Of a stretch of DNA of 24,966 bases, positions 14,952-20,645 are shown piece by piece. The first letter of the stretch is position 1, and every line of letters starts with the position of its first letter. Origin of the DNA: a virus. Made by a program: the position numbers and the translations under genes. The notes under the pieces were generated by a model. It was not told where the DNA came from. It searched no databases and was given only the letters and a program-made list of their open reading frames with translations. Where the stretch lies: the IMG/VR virus record IMGVR_UViG_3300005795_000002, positions 1-24,966 of that record. One strand, written 5' to 3'.

Positions 14952-15140
14952 CTACTTTTCGGCATCGGCCAACTGACTTTCAATGCAATCAAACTCTTCC
15001 TGAGTAAGGCGGCCGTAGGCCAATCCAGGAGGCAATTCAATCACCCTGTCCCCAGAGCGCAATGTTCCATCAGCCAGGGAGAATTCCCACCCCTGCGGGA
15101 CGCGCAGGCAGCGCCCGCGCTCGTCGAAAATCTCGATCAT
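14952..15140 (-). CDS. Unknown 62-residue protein between tRNA genes
   Basis: 62 residues from the ATG at 15140 (MIEIFDERGRCLRVPQGWEF). AGAGG lies nine bases upstream; a GTG two codons earlier would be too close to it. The N-terminal half is beta-like (IEIFDERG..LRVPQGWEFSLADG..LRSGDRVIELPPG), the C-terminal half an acidic helix (TQEEFDCIESQLADAEK). No known domain is recognised. It lies between tRNA-Gly and tRNA-Ser on the same strand, with 8 bases to tRNA-Ser, so its mRNA is part of the tRNA precursor and would be cut by tRNA processing. Confidence 0.6.
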   Translation of the reverse strand: MIEIFDERGRCLRVPQGWEFSLADGTLRSGDRVIELPPGLAYGRLTQEEFDCIESQLADAEK

Positions 15141-15172
15141 TCTCACCGCCCTCTTTTGCAGGGGTCGCCAAT

Positions 15173-15246
15173 TGGAGCGGGCTGCGGGGTTCGAACCCGC
15201 GTAGGCGGCTTGGAAGGCCGCAGCCTGACCACTCGGCCAAGCCCGC
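15173..15246 (-). tRNA. tRNA-Gly (UCC)
   Basis: 74 bases including CCA. Acceptor GCGGGCT pairs with AGCCCGC; D-arm region TTGGCCGAGTGGTCAGGC; anticodon stem GCGGC/GCCGC with loop CTTCCAA and anticodon TCC; T-arm GGGTTCGAACCCC. It reads GGA and GGG, the less used glycine codons in GC-rich bacteria. First of the three tRNA genes in the late transcript. Confidence 0.9.
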
Positions 15247-15289
15247 TAATTGTTACTATTCGTGCCACGTTCAATCAAAGAGGCACACC

Positions 15290-15706
15290 ATGGGAATCAA
15301 AATCACCGCTCTGGTAGCAGTTCTCTCCATCGGAATGGCTGGCTGCTCTACCACTCCGGTATCAGCAGACAAGGCGAAGCCTGTACCAAAGGAGAGGATT
15401 TATGGCTTCCAGAAGCAGCCCGCCGAGCCTTTCGGCACCGCAGTAGTCACAAGGGACTCTGGCTTCACGGGATCGGCTTGCTACGTCCTGCTTCGCATCG
15501 ACGGCCAAAAGGCGGCCGAGTTCGGCACCGCAGAAACGGCTACCTTTTACCTGAAGCCGGGCGAATCCATAATGGAAATTGACAGTGGGATTTGTGGTGG
15601 GGGCAACAAAGAAATCGAGGTGAAATCCCTAGCTGGCGAAAGCCGGCGCTACCGCATCTTTATCGATACCGCGTCGGGCTATGGCCTGTCTCGCACCACG
15701 TACTAA
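15290..15706 (+). CDS. Prophage-encoded lipoprotein, unknown function
   Basis: 138 residues from the ATG at 15290, with AAAGAGG eight bases upstream. The signal MGIKITALVAVLSIGMAGC ends in a lipobox (M-A-G-C, lipidated C19). The mature part has four cysteines or so (CYVLL, SGICGGG) and a beta-rich layout with AAEFGTAETATFYLKPGESI and SRRYRIFIDTASGYGLS, much like small periplasmic-facing lipoproteins found in bacteria. It is on the strand opposite to the late genes and has its own terminator, marks of a moron gene expressed from the prophage. It might alter the host surface or exclude other phages; nothing in the sequence decides this. A TACTAT at 15254-15259 may be its -10, without a good -35. 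Confidence 0.8.
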   Translation: MGIKITALVAVLSIGMAGCSTTPVSADKAKPVPKERIYGFQKQPAEPFGTAVVTRDSGFTGSACYVLLRIDGQKAAEFGTAETATFYLKPGESIMEIDSGICGGGNKEIEVKSLAGESRRYRIFIDTASGYGLSRTTY

Positions 15707-15711
15707 AGCAA

Positions 15712-15740
15712 AAACCCGCCGGCTTTCGCGTGGCGGGTTT
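15712..15740. terminator. Bidirectional terminator between lipoprotein gene and late promoter (tR'-like)
   Basis: AAACCCGCC (15712-15720) pairs with GGCGGGTTT (15732-15740). On the plus strand it ends the lipoprotein mRNA; on the minus strand the same stem is followed by TTTTTGCTTT and would stop transcripts starting at about 15772 after some 65 bases. The second role is that of lambda tR', the terminator overcome by Q. Confidence 0.8.
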
Positions 15741-15778
15741 GTCTGGACGCAGTAATACACCGTATCCGTTAGAGGCCC

Positions 15779-15807
15779 ATTCTGCGGGACTTTTCCGCAG
15801 AGGTCAA
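15779..15807 (-). promoter_or_regulatory. Putative late promoter PR' with Q-site-like dyad
   Basis: Minus strand: TTGACC (15807-15802), 17-base spacer, CAGAAT (15784-15779), 14 bases past the end of the Q-like gene and pointing to the late genes. The spacer contains a perfect inverted repeat, TCTGCGG-7 bases-CCGCAGA (15801-15781). In lambda the Q binding element lies between the -35 and -10 of PR'. The terminator at 15712-15740 follows closely. Confidence 0.65.
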
Positions 15808-15821
15808 CCGGAATCCTGAAA

Positions 15822-16475
15822 TCAACCTCTGCCGATGAGCATGCCACCAGCTTGCAGACGTTCTAGTAGCGCACGATGGGCTTGCTGGTGAATGCCAGGC
15901 TTGGCCTCTTCGTCTCCCTTGGCGGGGTAGCCGAACAACCAGCGCTTTAGCTTCGCGTTATGAGCTTCGGCTGTCCGCTCGCTTACCTCGTAGCGCTCAG
16001 CCAGCTTCGACAGCGAAACCTCTGCGCCGAGTAGGCGTTGAATCAGCGCCGACCGGAGACGCCCGTTCGACACGCAGCCCGAGAGCGCTCCTGCGGCCGC
16101 AGCGGATACCACCTGGCTCATTGCATCCTGCCATTCCGGATTTATCTTCCAACCAGAGCAGCAGGACACTCGGCACTCGCAGAGAATCTGAGATGGAGCC
16201 GCCGCCGCGATCAGGACAGCGCGGTGAAGCGGTGCCAACTGGTCCAATTCGGCACGGATCATGCCTGCCTGGCCTGCGCCATCAACCCCGCTGAGGCCCT
16301 TTCCTTCTCCCGAAGACGGCCCCGCCGCTACGCGGTTCATCAACGGTCGGTCATACTGCTGCATACGGAAATTGAAGGCGAACGTCAGCGCCGCGTGCAG
16401 GTTCTTGAACAGCGGTTCCTCTTCACCGCAAGTATGCCGCAATGCCGCCGGGCTCGTAAGTGTCATGGTAGTCAT
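15822..16475 (-). CDS. Late-gene antiterminator, Q-like (probable)
   Basis: 217 residues from the ATG at 16475 (MTTMTLTSPAALRHTCG); its start overlaps the stop of the VRR-NUC gene. A cysteine cluster CECRVSCCSG (residues 99-108) and nearby WKINPEW recall the zinc-binding part of phage Q-type proteins, and residues about 153-186 (VSLSKLAERYEVSERTAEAH, then KLKRWLFG) form a sigma-region-4-like helix-turn-helix. As the last gene of the PR operon with a strong promoter and terminator just behind it, it occupies the place of lambda Q. The Q role is inferred from position and these motifs, not from a clear overall match. Confidence 0.65.
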   Translation of the reverse strand: MTTMTLTSPAALRHTCGEEEPLFKNLHAALTFAFNFRMQQYDRPLMNRVAAGPSSGEGKGLSGVDGAGQAGMIRAELDQLAPLHRAVLIAAAAPSQILCECRVSCCSGWKINPEWQDAMSQVVSAAAAGALSGCVSNGRLRSALIQRLLGAEVSLSKLAERYEVSERTAEAHNAKLKRWLFGYPAKGDEEAKPGIHQQAHRALLERLQAGGMLIGRG

Positions 16476-16924
16476 CAGATAATCCCCGGGGAACAAATCA
16501 CTTTCGGATTCAGGTAATCGAGTAGCGCAGCGCGCGCCTCATCAAAGCTTCGGCACACCTCGACGCGGTATCCCGCCCCCTTGAGGTATTCGATCCAATC
16601 TTTCTGGGTCGTGCTGACCCTGCCGTCAGCGGTCTTCATTTCGATCCACAGCCCCGGGCATCCGAAGCGCGGCGCGGGCAAGCAAAGATCGGGCACGCCC
16701 GCTTTCACGCCCAGCCCCTTCAGCCTGGCCGCCACTGCTGCATGGCGCTGGCCGCCGTTGGGAACATGGAAGAGTCGCGCGAGCTCCGGATATGCGCCGG
16801 CCTGAAGAGCCGCCCACCTGATCACCTGGGCCTGGATGGTGTCTTCGCTCGGGCCAGCGAGCTTCGCTACACCGCTGGAACAGCGAGGCGAGCGCTTGGC
16901 GCCAGTATTCGGCCAGGGCTTCAT
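16475..16924 (-). CDS. VRR-NUC domain nuclease
   Basis: 149 residues, ATG at 16924 overlapping the loader gene's stop. The VRR-NUC fold (PD-(D/E)xK nuclease) is clear: ESxT-like start SEDTIQAQVIRWAALQAG, HVPNGGQRH at about 53, GVKAGVPDLCLPAPR with D79, LWIEMKTADGRVS with E95 and K97, and TTQKDWIEYLKGAGYRVEV after it. The family includes structure-specific nucleases that act on branched DNA; in the nin-like end of a phage early operon it probably replaces a RusA-type resolvase. Length is normal for phage members. Confidence 0.92.
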   Translation of the reverse strand: MKPWPNTGAKRSPRCSSGVAKLAGPSEDTIQAQVIRWAALQAGAYPELARLFHVPNGGQRHAAVAARLKGLGVKAGVPDLCLPAPRFGCPGLWIEMKTADGRVSTTQKDWIEYLKGAGYRVEVCRSFDEARAALLDYLNPKVICSPGII

Positions 16925-17700
16925 GCGTGCGCCCCCCGATGGCTGTCCCAGTCAAAGATGACCATGCGCCCGCCGCCTTCGCGCATCCGGTCAATCACGC
17001 GCTCGCCCAGCTCCGCCCCCAGCTTGTCCTTTGCCAGGTTGCTGAGCATGATGGTGGGCTTCATCGCGTTGTAGCGGTTGTTGATGACGTTCGTCAGGAT
17101 CATCCGCTCGGTGTCGGATCCGTACTGGTTTCCGATCTCGTCCAGCACCAGAAGGTCGGGCGCGGTCAGCCTCTCCAACACGGCGGCCTCGGTGCTGGCC
17201 GCGTCCCGGCGATACGTGCTTTTCACCGCCTGCATGGCGTCCAGCACCACGGCAAAGCGCGCGGAATACCCGGCCTCCAGCACCTGATGCATGATCCCCA
17301 CGGCCAAATGCGTTTTTCCCGTTCCCGGAGTGCCACAGAAGATCAGCCCGCGGCCTGCGGCCCGCGCAGTGGCGAAGCTATCGGCGTACTCGGTCGCCAC
17401 ACGCAGTGCGCGTCCCTGGCCTTCGTTTGAGGCGTCGTAGTTGTCCAGCGTCTTGCCGTGATAGCGCAAGGGCACCTCGGCCTGGCGCATGATGGTCAGC
17501 CGGCTGGCTTCGGCCTCCAGGCGGAAGCGCTCGGCCTGCTGGCGCTTGGCATTGCACATCGTGCAGTCCGACCAGCCTACCGGCGTCTTCATCGCGGTAT
17601 ACGCCCCATGCTCGGGGCAATGCCGCTCCTCCGTGGCGAAGTTAAAACCGGCCATCGTCGTCAACACCATGCCGGTAGTCCTGGCTGCTGAAGTTTCCAT
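16921..17700 (-). CDS. DnaC-like helicase loader ATPase
   Basis: 259 residues from the ATG at 17700, which has AAAGGAG upstream; the gene thus overlaps the end of the O gene by 59 bases. The N-terminus carries a CPEHG...CTMC zinc motif (C28, H31, C46, C49). Then the AAA+ core: Walker A GTPGTGKTH (123-131) and Walker B DLLVLDEIG (182-190), followed by SDTERMILTNVINNRYNAMK and a C-terminal arginine region (GERVIDRMREGGGRM). It would bring host DnaB helicase to the phage origin, as lambda P does by a different fold. Paired with O directly upstream. Confidence 0.92.
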   Translation of the reverse strand: METSAARTTGMVLTTMAGFNFATEERHCPEHGAYTAMKTPVGWSDCTMCNAKRQQAERFRLEAEASRLTIMRQAEVPLRYHGKTLDNYDASNEGQGRALRVATEYADSFATARAAGRGLIFCGTPGTGKTHLAVGIMHQVLEAGYSARFAVVLDAMQAVKSTYRRDAASTEAAVLERLTAPDLLVLDEIGNQYGSDTERMILTNVINNRYNAMKPTIMLSNLAKDKLGAELGERVIDRMREGGGRMVIFDWDSHRGAHA

Positions 17701-18538
17701 GGATCTTTGCTCCTTTCGCGGGGCGGCGCTGGTCTGCCCCTGGGGTTGTTGCCTTTGTCTGGTCACCGGCCAGCCAGTTGACGATGAATGCGGAGATGCC
17801 CCGGCGCGTCTTGCGGTTCGCCGGCTTGGCTGCGCACCAGACCCGCATCCGCTTCAACGCTCCCGGCACATCGACCTGAGGAAAAGCCGCGCTCCACTCC
17901 GCGAGCTGGACATCGGTGGGCAGAAACTCGGAGCCGTCTTGCAGCGGAAGCTGAACGACGGGAGGCGGAGCATTGCCGTCTTCGGCGCCAAGCAGCGCGA
18001 GCTGGTCGGCGCAAGAATCTGCGTCAGCAGATTCCTTTTGTTGGTTGTCTTTTGGAAGGTTGTCTTTTGTGTGTCCGAATTTCGGACTAGCGACCTGTCC
18101 GAGATTCGGACTAGTGGTAGTCCCGGTTTCGTTCACCTGTCCGAGATTCGGACTAGTAGTTCCACTAGTCCGAGATTCGTTCACCTGTCCGGATTTCGGA
18201 CTATCAAGCCACTGCGAATAGTCCTTGTTGATGCCCACAATGGAGCCGTACTTGCCCGGCCGCTTGTGGATGACCCGCATCCCAGCAAGCTCATTCAGCG
18301 CCGTGGTGATGTGCTGGCGCTTCATGTCGCCCAGCAGCGCCCCCAGCTGCGAGGCGGACAGGTCGTCTTCCTTCTTGTTGAAACCGTAGGTCTTGCGGAT
18401 AAGCGCCAGCAGCACGCGCAACGTCGTCTGCTTGAACGGATGCGCAGTGATCGCCTCCAGCAGTTCGTTGGAAATCTGAGTGTGGCCTTCCTCAAGCTGG
18501 GGGGATTTCGGCGTCATCTTCAAGACTACGGCGCTCAT
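17642..18538 (-). CDS. Phage replication protein O (origin-binding)
   Basis: 298 residues from the ATG at 18538, with GGGGAGG five bases upstream and ATGA overlap with the YbcO-like gene. Residues about 20-110 form the winged-helix domain of the phage Rep_O family (ISNELLEAITAHPFKQTTLR, ALIRKTYGFNKKEDDLS, LGDMKRQHITTALNELAGM). Residues 113-148 are a repetitive linker (SPNLGQV-like units) coded by the iterons. The C-terminal part (about 205-265: LAEWSAAFPQVDVPGALKRM, then CAAKPANRKTRRGISAFIVN) is the DnaT-like domain often fused to such proteins to contact the helicase machinery. It should bind the origin that lies in its own gene. Confidence 0.9.
   Translation of the reverse strand: MSAVVLKMTPKSPQLEEGHTQISNELLEAITAHPFKQTTLRVLLALIRKTYGFNKKEDDLSASQLGALLGDMKRQHITTALNELAGMRVIHKRPGKYGSIVGINKDYSQWLDSPKSGQVNESRTSGTTSPNLGQVNETGTTTSPNLGQVASPKFGHTKDNLPKDNQQKESADADSCADQLALLGAEDGNAPPPVVQLPLQDGSEFLPTDVQLAEWSAAFPQVDVPGALKRMRVWCAAKPANRKTRRGISAFIVNWLAGDQTKATTPGADQRRPAKGAKIHGNFSSQDYRHGVDDDGRF
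18031..18204. repeat. Iterons and AT-rich element inside gene O: putative phage replication origin
   Basis: Four full 19-bp repeats of the type TGTCCGAGATTCGGACTAG start at 18072, 18096, 18138 and 18186, and a half copy (TAGTCCGAGATTCG) at 18166. Each contains the dyad GTCCGA-N3-TCGGAC. To the left is an AT-rich, pyrimidine-biased stretch (18031-18070) with the 12-bp direct repeat GGTTGTCTTTTG at 18043 and 18058. Iterons followed by an AT-rich tract within gene O is the structure of the lambda origin. Confidence 0.8.
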
Positions 18539-19023
18539 GCCGCCTCCCCGTAGAGCTGCTGATACCCGCGCTCGGCTTCCTCCGGCCATTTGCCCATCGA
18601 AACGATCCGCAGCCGAGTAAGCCGCAAGCCCGGGATGAAATAGGACAGCTTCATTTCCATCGTGGCCTTGGAGTGGTCAATGAACCAATGGCACCCGCCG
18701 CAGCCGAAGGCGATAGCCCAGTCGTGGGCCTTGATGCCCTTCCCTTTGCCGTCCCGCAGGCGGTTGGAATGGCAGGCGACCGTGGTGTCCGTGCCACCCT
18801 GGCAGTACTTGGGCACACGCAGCAAGCATTCCTCGCCCTTGGCAAGGTCCAGCAACGCCGGGTTGCGATAGACGGTCTTGGGCGGTTTCTTGCCCTTCTT
18901 GCGTGCCTTCATGGCAGCGCGAGGCGGCGGCATCGGCTTGGCCCGCATCATCGGGGCCTTAGCCTTCAGCGGCGTGCCACGCTTCAACGGTGTCTTTTGC
19001 TTGAGAGGCGTGCGGCGCATCAT
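18535..19023 (-). CDS. YbcO/DUF1364-type nuclease
   Basis: 162 residues from the ATG at 19023 (a second ATG follows at once), overlapping the previous stop. The DUF1364 pattern is clear: YRNPALLDLAKGEECLLRVP with C66, YCQGGTDTTVACHSN with C74 and H85, GKGIKAHDWAIAFGC and CGGCHWFIDH with C108, C111 and H112, a metal-binding beta-beta-alpha nuclease set. In lambdoid phages the gene lies in the nin region, near recombination genes. The N-terminal 25 residues are an unusual basic repeat (RTPLKQKTPLKRGTPLKAK) that may bind nucleic acid. Confidence 0.88.
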   Translation of the reverse strand: MMRRTPLKQKTPLKRGTPLKAKAPMMRAKPMPPPRAAMKARKKGKKPPKTVYRNPALLDLAKGEECLLRVPKYCQGGTDTTVACHSNRLRDGKGKGIKAHDWAIAFGCGGCHWFIDHSKATMEMKLSYFIPGLRLTRLRIVSMGKWPEEAERGYQQLYGEAA

Positions 19024-19325
19024 CGGACGCTCACCCAGAACTTGTGGCCCCACGCGCCTTCAATCTCGCGCAGTTCTCCGCGTAGACGCGCCTCCCATAT
19101 GAGAGACCGTGCGGCCGCCAGCGCGGCCAACGCACGCGACGAGCCAGGCCAAGGATCCACGGGAACCAGGTCGGCGCGCAGGCTGCGAGCAAGATCCCGA
19201 TCACGGACCACGCGCGGACGACGTGCGCGAATCCAGTCCCGACCACTTTCCAATGCCTCCGGCGACAGCTTGAAGCCCATGAACATGCCCAGCGCGGCGC
19301 CGGGGGTGCGTCCTTCACGCGACAT
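19020..19325 (-). CDS. Unknown phage protein (101 residues)
   Basis: 101 residues from the ATG at 19325 (MSREGRTPGAALGMFMGF), with GGAG eight bases upstream; a further ATG 13 codons in is possible. The N-terminus is small-residue-rich, the middle very arginine-rich (GRDWIRARRPRVVRDRDLAR), and the C-terminus helical and Ala-rich (ALAALAAARSLIWEARLRGE) ending GHKFWVSVR. The high Arg content suggests contact with nucleic acid. It overlaps genes on both sides (11 and 4 bases), so it belongs to the tightly packed early operon. No family recognised. Confidence 0.65.
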   Translation of the reverse strand: MSREGRTPGAALGMFMGFKLSPEALESGRDWIRARRPRVVRDRDLARSLRADLVPVDPWPGSSRALAALAAARSLIWEARLRGELREIEGAWGHKFWVSVR

Positions 19326-19623
19326 ATTGGCCGCTCCACTCGACAAACGGAATGCGAACGGCGGTATGGAACAAGGCGGCGGCTGCGGCGTTATGGTCCA
19401 GTTCTGCGCGGCTGGAGATCCCGCACATGTCTCGCACGTATCGCGCCGCGTACTGGCTAGGGGGCACGCCCTCGGGGGCGGCGCCGATGCGGGAGACTAC
19501 CCACCGCTGAAACTTCGCGCCGTTGCACATCATTGCAGCCGTGCGCGACAGCGCCGCCCCCTTACGCTCCGTGGACGGGACACGCGCCCGCACGGGTACA
19601 CCCGATGTTCCGCGCTGGATCAT
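19315..19623 (-). CDS. Unknown phage protein (102 residues)
   Basis: 102 residues, ATG at 19623 in an ATGA overlap with the CII gene. A basic start (GTSGVPVRARVPSTERKG) precedes a helical domain with the run PSQYAARYVRDMCGISSRAE, then LDHNAAAAALFHTAVRIPFVEW. Short phage proteins ending in a similar 'SRxELD...A..F....R.PFxEW' stretch are familiar to me from early regions of lambdoid phages, but I cannot name the family or a function. The coding frame is well supported by its overlaps on both sides. Confidence 0.65.
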   Translation of the reverse strand: MIQRGTSGVPVRARVPSTERKGAALSRTAAMMCNGAKFQRWVVSRIGAAPEGVPPSQYAARYVRDMCGISSRAELDHNAAAAALFHTAVRIPFVEWSGQYVA

Positions 19624-20063
19624 TCTTCGGCCATCCCGCTCAGACGATTCGCAACACTCGCCACAGCCTCCATGACCACGCGTCCAGCCGCGGTGACGCG
19701 TGCCACCTCCTGCTGGTCCACGCCGCCATCGGCCAGGGCGTCGTACACCTCATGACCAAACTTGCCGTGGGCGACCATCAGGCCGGCAACCTGTTCCAGC
19801 ACGGAAATGTCGCTTTCGCCACATGCCTCCGGAGCCTTCACCAGCAGATAGCCGTTGCTGTGCGCGAAGGCGGCCAAGATCCGAGGATCGCCCGTCATGC
19901 GAACAATGCGATCCGCCTCGGCAAGCGTCAGGTGGTGCGTGTTGTTGTTGGGGTTGACCTTGTTGCGCAGGACGGCCGCCGAAATGCCAACCAACGGCCC
20001 CAATGACTCGCTCCCGCCCTTGTACTCATGCACCGTCAAATCGGCCGCAGTGGTGATGTTCAT
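19620..20063 (-). CDS. CII-like regulator (CP76 family)
   Basis: 147 residues, ATG at 20063 with AGGAA upstream. The N-terminal half is a helix-turn-helix with the family's hallmark LGPLVGISAAVLRNKVNPNN then HHLTLAEADRIVRMTGDPRI, in which the phage regulator lies down as a Cro/CI-type fold; the C-terminal half is helical, probably for oligomerisation. CP76/CII proteins steer the lysis-lysogeny choice by activating repressor and integrase promoters. It stands behind the Cro-like gene as lambda cII does. A CII-dependent promoter was not found with confidence. Confidence 0.85.
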   Translation of the reverse strand: MNITTAADLTVHEYKGGSESLGPLVGISAAVLRNKVNPNNNTHHLTLAEADRIVRMTGDPRILAAFAHSNGYLLVKAPEACGESDISVLEQVAGLMVAHGKFGHEVYDALADGGVDQQEVARVTAAGRVVMEAVASVANRLSGMAEE

Positions 20064-20131
20064 ATGTGAATTTCCTGAACGTATCTATTGCTGAGCAGCG
20101 GCCTTACGATGCGCTGCATGGAAAACATCCT

Positions 20132-20305
20132 TCAAACATCGAGCGGGCCAATCTGGACCCTGTCGTCCGGTTCAGCCGGCGCTGAGGGTGGCGCAACGTC
20201 GGCGGGCGCTTCATCTGGAACGTTGAAGAACCAGCGCGCCTCTTCTGGCGCCGGACGATGCAAGGCAAGGCGAGCGCCGAACGTCATGGGGGCTGCGTTA
20301 CGCAT
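20132..20305 (-). CDS. Unknown 57-residue protein between cro and cII
   Basis: Translated by me from the ATG at 20305, which has AGGAG seven bases upstream and lies inside the end of the Cro-like gene. The sequence starts MRNAAPMTFGARLALHRPAP and continues with EEARWFFNVP before an acidic Pro/Ala-rich tail ending QIGPLDV. No domain recognised. The good ribosome binding site and tight overlap support expression. It is followed by a 68-base gap up to the CII start. Confidence 0.6.
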   Translation of the reverse strand: MRNAAPMTFGARLALHRPAPEEARWFFNVPDEAPADVAPPSAPAEPDDRVQIGPLDV

Positions 20306-20573
20306 GGGGAGTCTCCTGTTGAGCGGACCGCAATGCGCCCTGATCGCAGTGGTCTGACAATTCGGGCCAAATGCGCCACCAGTCGTCAGGTCGGAGCGCG
20401 CTTCGCGCCACTTTCCCGCCCGTTCCGCGCTCGATATCCACACAGCGCTCGGGGGAAATGGGTGAGAGGCCGGAAGCCATCTGCGATAGGTAGGAGGGCG
20501 AGACACCAATTGCTTTCGCAAGGGCTGCGGCCGTGCCACGTGGGCTGATCGAGATATAGGTCTTGAGGTCCAT
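20298..20573 (-). CDS. Cro-like repressor (YdaS-type helix-turn-helix)
   Basis: 91 residues from the ATG at 20573 (MDLKTYISISPRGTAAALAK). A GTG seven codons upstream lies inside the operator and is less likely. Residues about 14-45 form the helix-turn-helix (GTAAALAKAIGVSPSYLSQM, then SPISPERCVDIER), and RPDDWWRIWPEL is typical of the Cro/YdaS group. It is the first gene from PR and divergent from cI, the position of lambda Cro. The predicted mRNA start lies within a few bases of the ATG, so translation may be almost leaderless. Confidence 0.85.
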   Translation of the reverse strand: MDLKTYISISPRGTAAALAKAIGVSPSYLSQMASGLSPISPERCVDIERGTGGKVARSALRPDDWWRIWPELSDHCDQGALRSAQQETPHA

Positions 20574-20580
20574 ACCCAAG

Positions 20581-20638
20581 AGTTTAGTTAGCACTAAACC
20601 GTAAGGTCAAGTGTTTACTAATTTAGTGTCCTATAAAC
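20581..20638. promoter_or_regulatory. OR region: PR promoter with operators O1, O2 (O3)
   Basis: PR reads on the minus strand: TTGACC (20610-20605), 18-base spacer, TAAACT (20586-20581). Operators of 7-4-7 form: O1 GTTTAGT-TAGC-ACTAAAC (20582-20599, perfect dyad, over the -10), O2 GTCAAGT-GTTT-ACTAATT (20606-20623, over the -35) and a weaker O3 ATTTAGT-GTCC-TATAAAC (20621-20638, over the cI promoter). O1 and O2 centres are 24 bp apart. Confidence 0.75.
20632..20637 (+). promoter_or_regulatory. PRM -10 element for cI
   Basis: TATAAA at 20632-20637 with no good -35, as in the activator-dependent lambda PRM. Transcription would start at about 20644, two bases before the cI ATG, and there is no Shine-Dalgarno, so a leaderless cI mRNA is predicted, as known for lambda. 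O2 upstream is placed where a bound repressor could touch polymerase. Confidence 0.5.
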
Positions 20639-20645
20639 TTTCGCC

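Noticed and set aside
18072-18204. Regular repeats as a CRISPR array
   Set aside because: Repeats are only 19 bp, irregularly spaced, palindromic and inside a coding gene for an origin-binding protein; iterons explain them.
17489-19755. 354- and 360-residue open frames on the plus strand across the early genes
   Set aside because: Antisense to O, YbcO-like and neighbouring genes, all with recognisable domains and overlapping start/stop signals.
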